From the NCBI GenBank assembly GCA_027295645.1, contig JAPUKM010000139.1:1-7715 (forward strand): a DNA stretch of 7,715 nucleotides, given 5' to 3'. Position numbers and translations under genes: made by a program. This DNA comes from Chloroflexota bacterium. GTDB taxonomy: Bacteria > Chloroflexota > Dehalococcoidia > Lucifugimonadales > JAPUKM01. The notes beneath the pieces are model-generated. The model saw only the letters and a list, made by a program, of their open reading frames with translations. It searched no databases and had not been told where the DNA came from. Position 1 is the stretch's first letter, and each line of letters opens with the position of its first letter. Below are positions 7,655 to 7,715 of the stretch, piece by piece.

Positions 7655-7715
7655 GTGTCCGAGTACGCGAAACCCTTACCGGAGATCACTAAGCTGGACA
7701 GGCCCTTTTGGGACG
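7655..7715 (+). CDS. DUF35 OB-fold / zinc-ribbon protein, N-terminal 20 codons (3' end outside window)
   Basis: Only the first 20 codons are present, reading MSEYAKPLPEITKLDRPFW and then Asp. The opening 'YxKPLPxxTxxxRPFW' is characteristic of DUF35 proteins, which have an N-terminal helix, a rubredoxin-like zinc ribbon and an OB fold. They form complexes with thiolase-fold enzymes, for example in archaeal acetoacetyl-CoA/HMG-CoA synthesis and in the Ltp2 aldolase of steroid degradation. The zinc-binding cysteines would lie beyond the window. The GTG start follows the thiolase stop by 3 nt and has an excellent ribosome binding site, so it is surely part of the same operon. The call rests on a short segment plus context. 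Confidence 0.8.
   Translation, partial: MSEYAKPLPEITKLDRPFWD

Overview
The window is a dense, GC-rich (by eye about 60%) bacterial segment. It holds one housekeeping gene end and a set of metabolic genes on both strands. Genes are closely packed, with GTG starts at three genes and purine-rich ribosome binding sites. The mix of a bacterial-type prolyl-tRNA synthetase, MmgE/PrpD, a CtBP-like 2-hydroxyacid dehydrogenase, amidohydrolase-2, a thiolase-like protein paired with DUF35, and an SOD-like lipoprotein is reminiscent of Chloroflexota (Dehalococcoidia/SAR202-type) or another high-GC heterotroph. That placement is inference; nothing here proves the taxon.

Layout. Bases 1-1323 (+) are the C-terminal 440 residues of ProS, cut by the left window edge. 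Its stop codon overlaps tail-to-tail the stop of a minus-strand pair: an MmgE/PrpD family protein (2353-3696) followed 19 nt later by a D-isomer-specific 2-hydroxyacid dehydrogenase (1320-2333). Upstream of these on the same strand is a small secreted lipoprotein (3792-4253) whose core resembles the Cu/Zn superoxide dismutase barrel. A 220-bp divergent region (4254-4473) carries a good plus-strand promoter (TTCTCA-17-TATAAT). From it runs a plus-strand operon: zinc-dependent MDR alcohol dehydrogenase (4474-5484), amidohydrolase-2 family protein (5539-6474), thiolase-like protein (6491-7651) and the first 20 codons of a DUF35 OB-fold/zinc-ribbon protein (7655 to the right edge).

How the genes may work together. 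The plus-strand operon looks like a small catabolic module acting on CoA thioesters: an NAD(P)-linked dehydrogenase, an amidohydrolase-fold enzyme (hydrolysis or decarboxylation), and a thiolase-fold/DUF35 pair that lacks the usual thiolase cysteine and so may be an aldolase rather than a thiolase. The opposite-strand pair (PrpD-type dehydratase or decarboxylase plus 2-hydroxyacid dehydrogenase) would suit hydroxy-acid or branched-acid turnover. The substrate cannot be read from the sequence.

Most notable points. Three of the enzymes have substitutions at positions that are normally catalytic or metal-binding: Gln179 and Asn273 in the amidohydrolase, Met271 in the hydroxyacid dehydrogenase, and no nucleophilic Cys in the thiolase-like protein. 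A 15-bp tandem repeat carrying both TAG and ATG spans the amidohydrolase/thiolase junction and can fold so that the thiolase start codon lies in a hairpin loop. No RNA genes, CRISPR arrays, insertion sequences or convincing rho-independent terminators were found.
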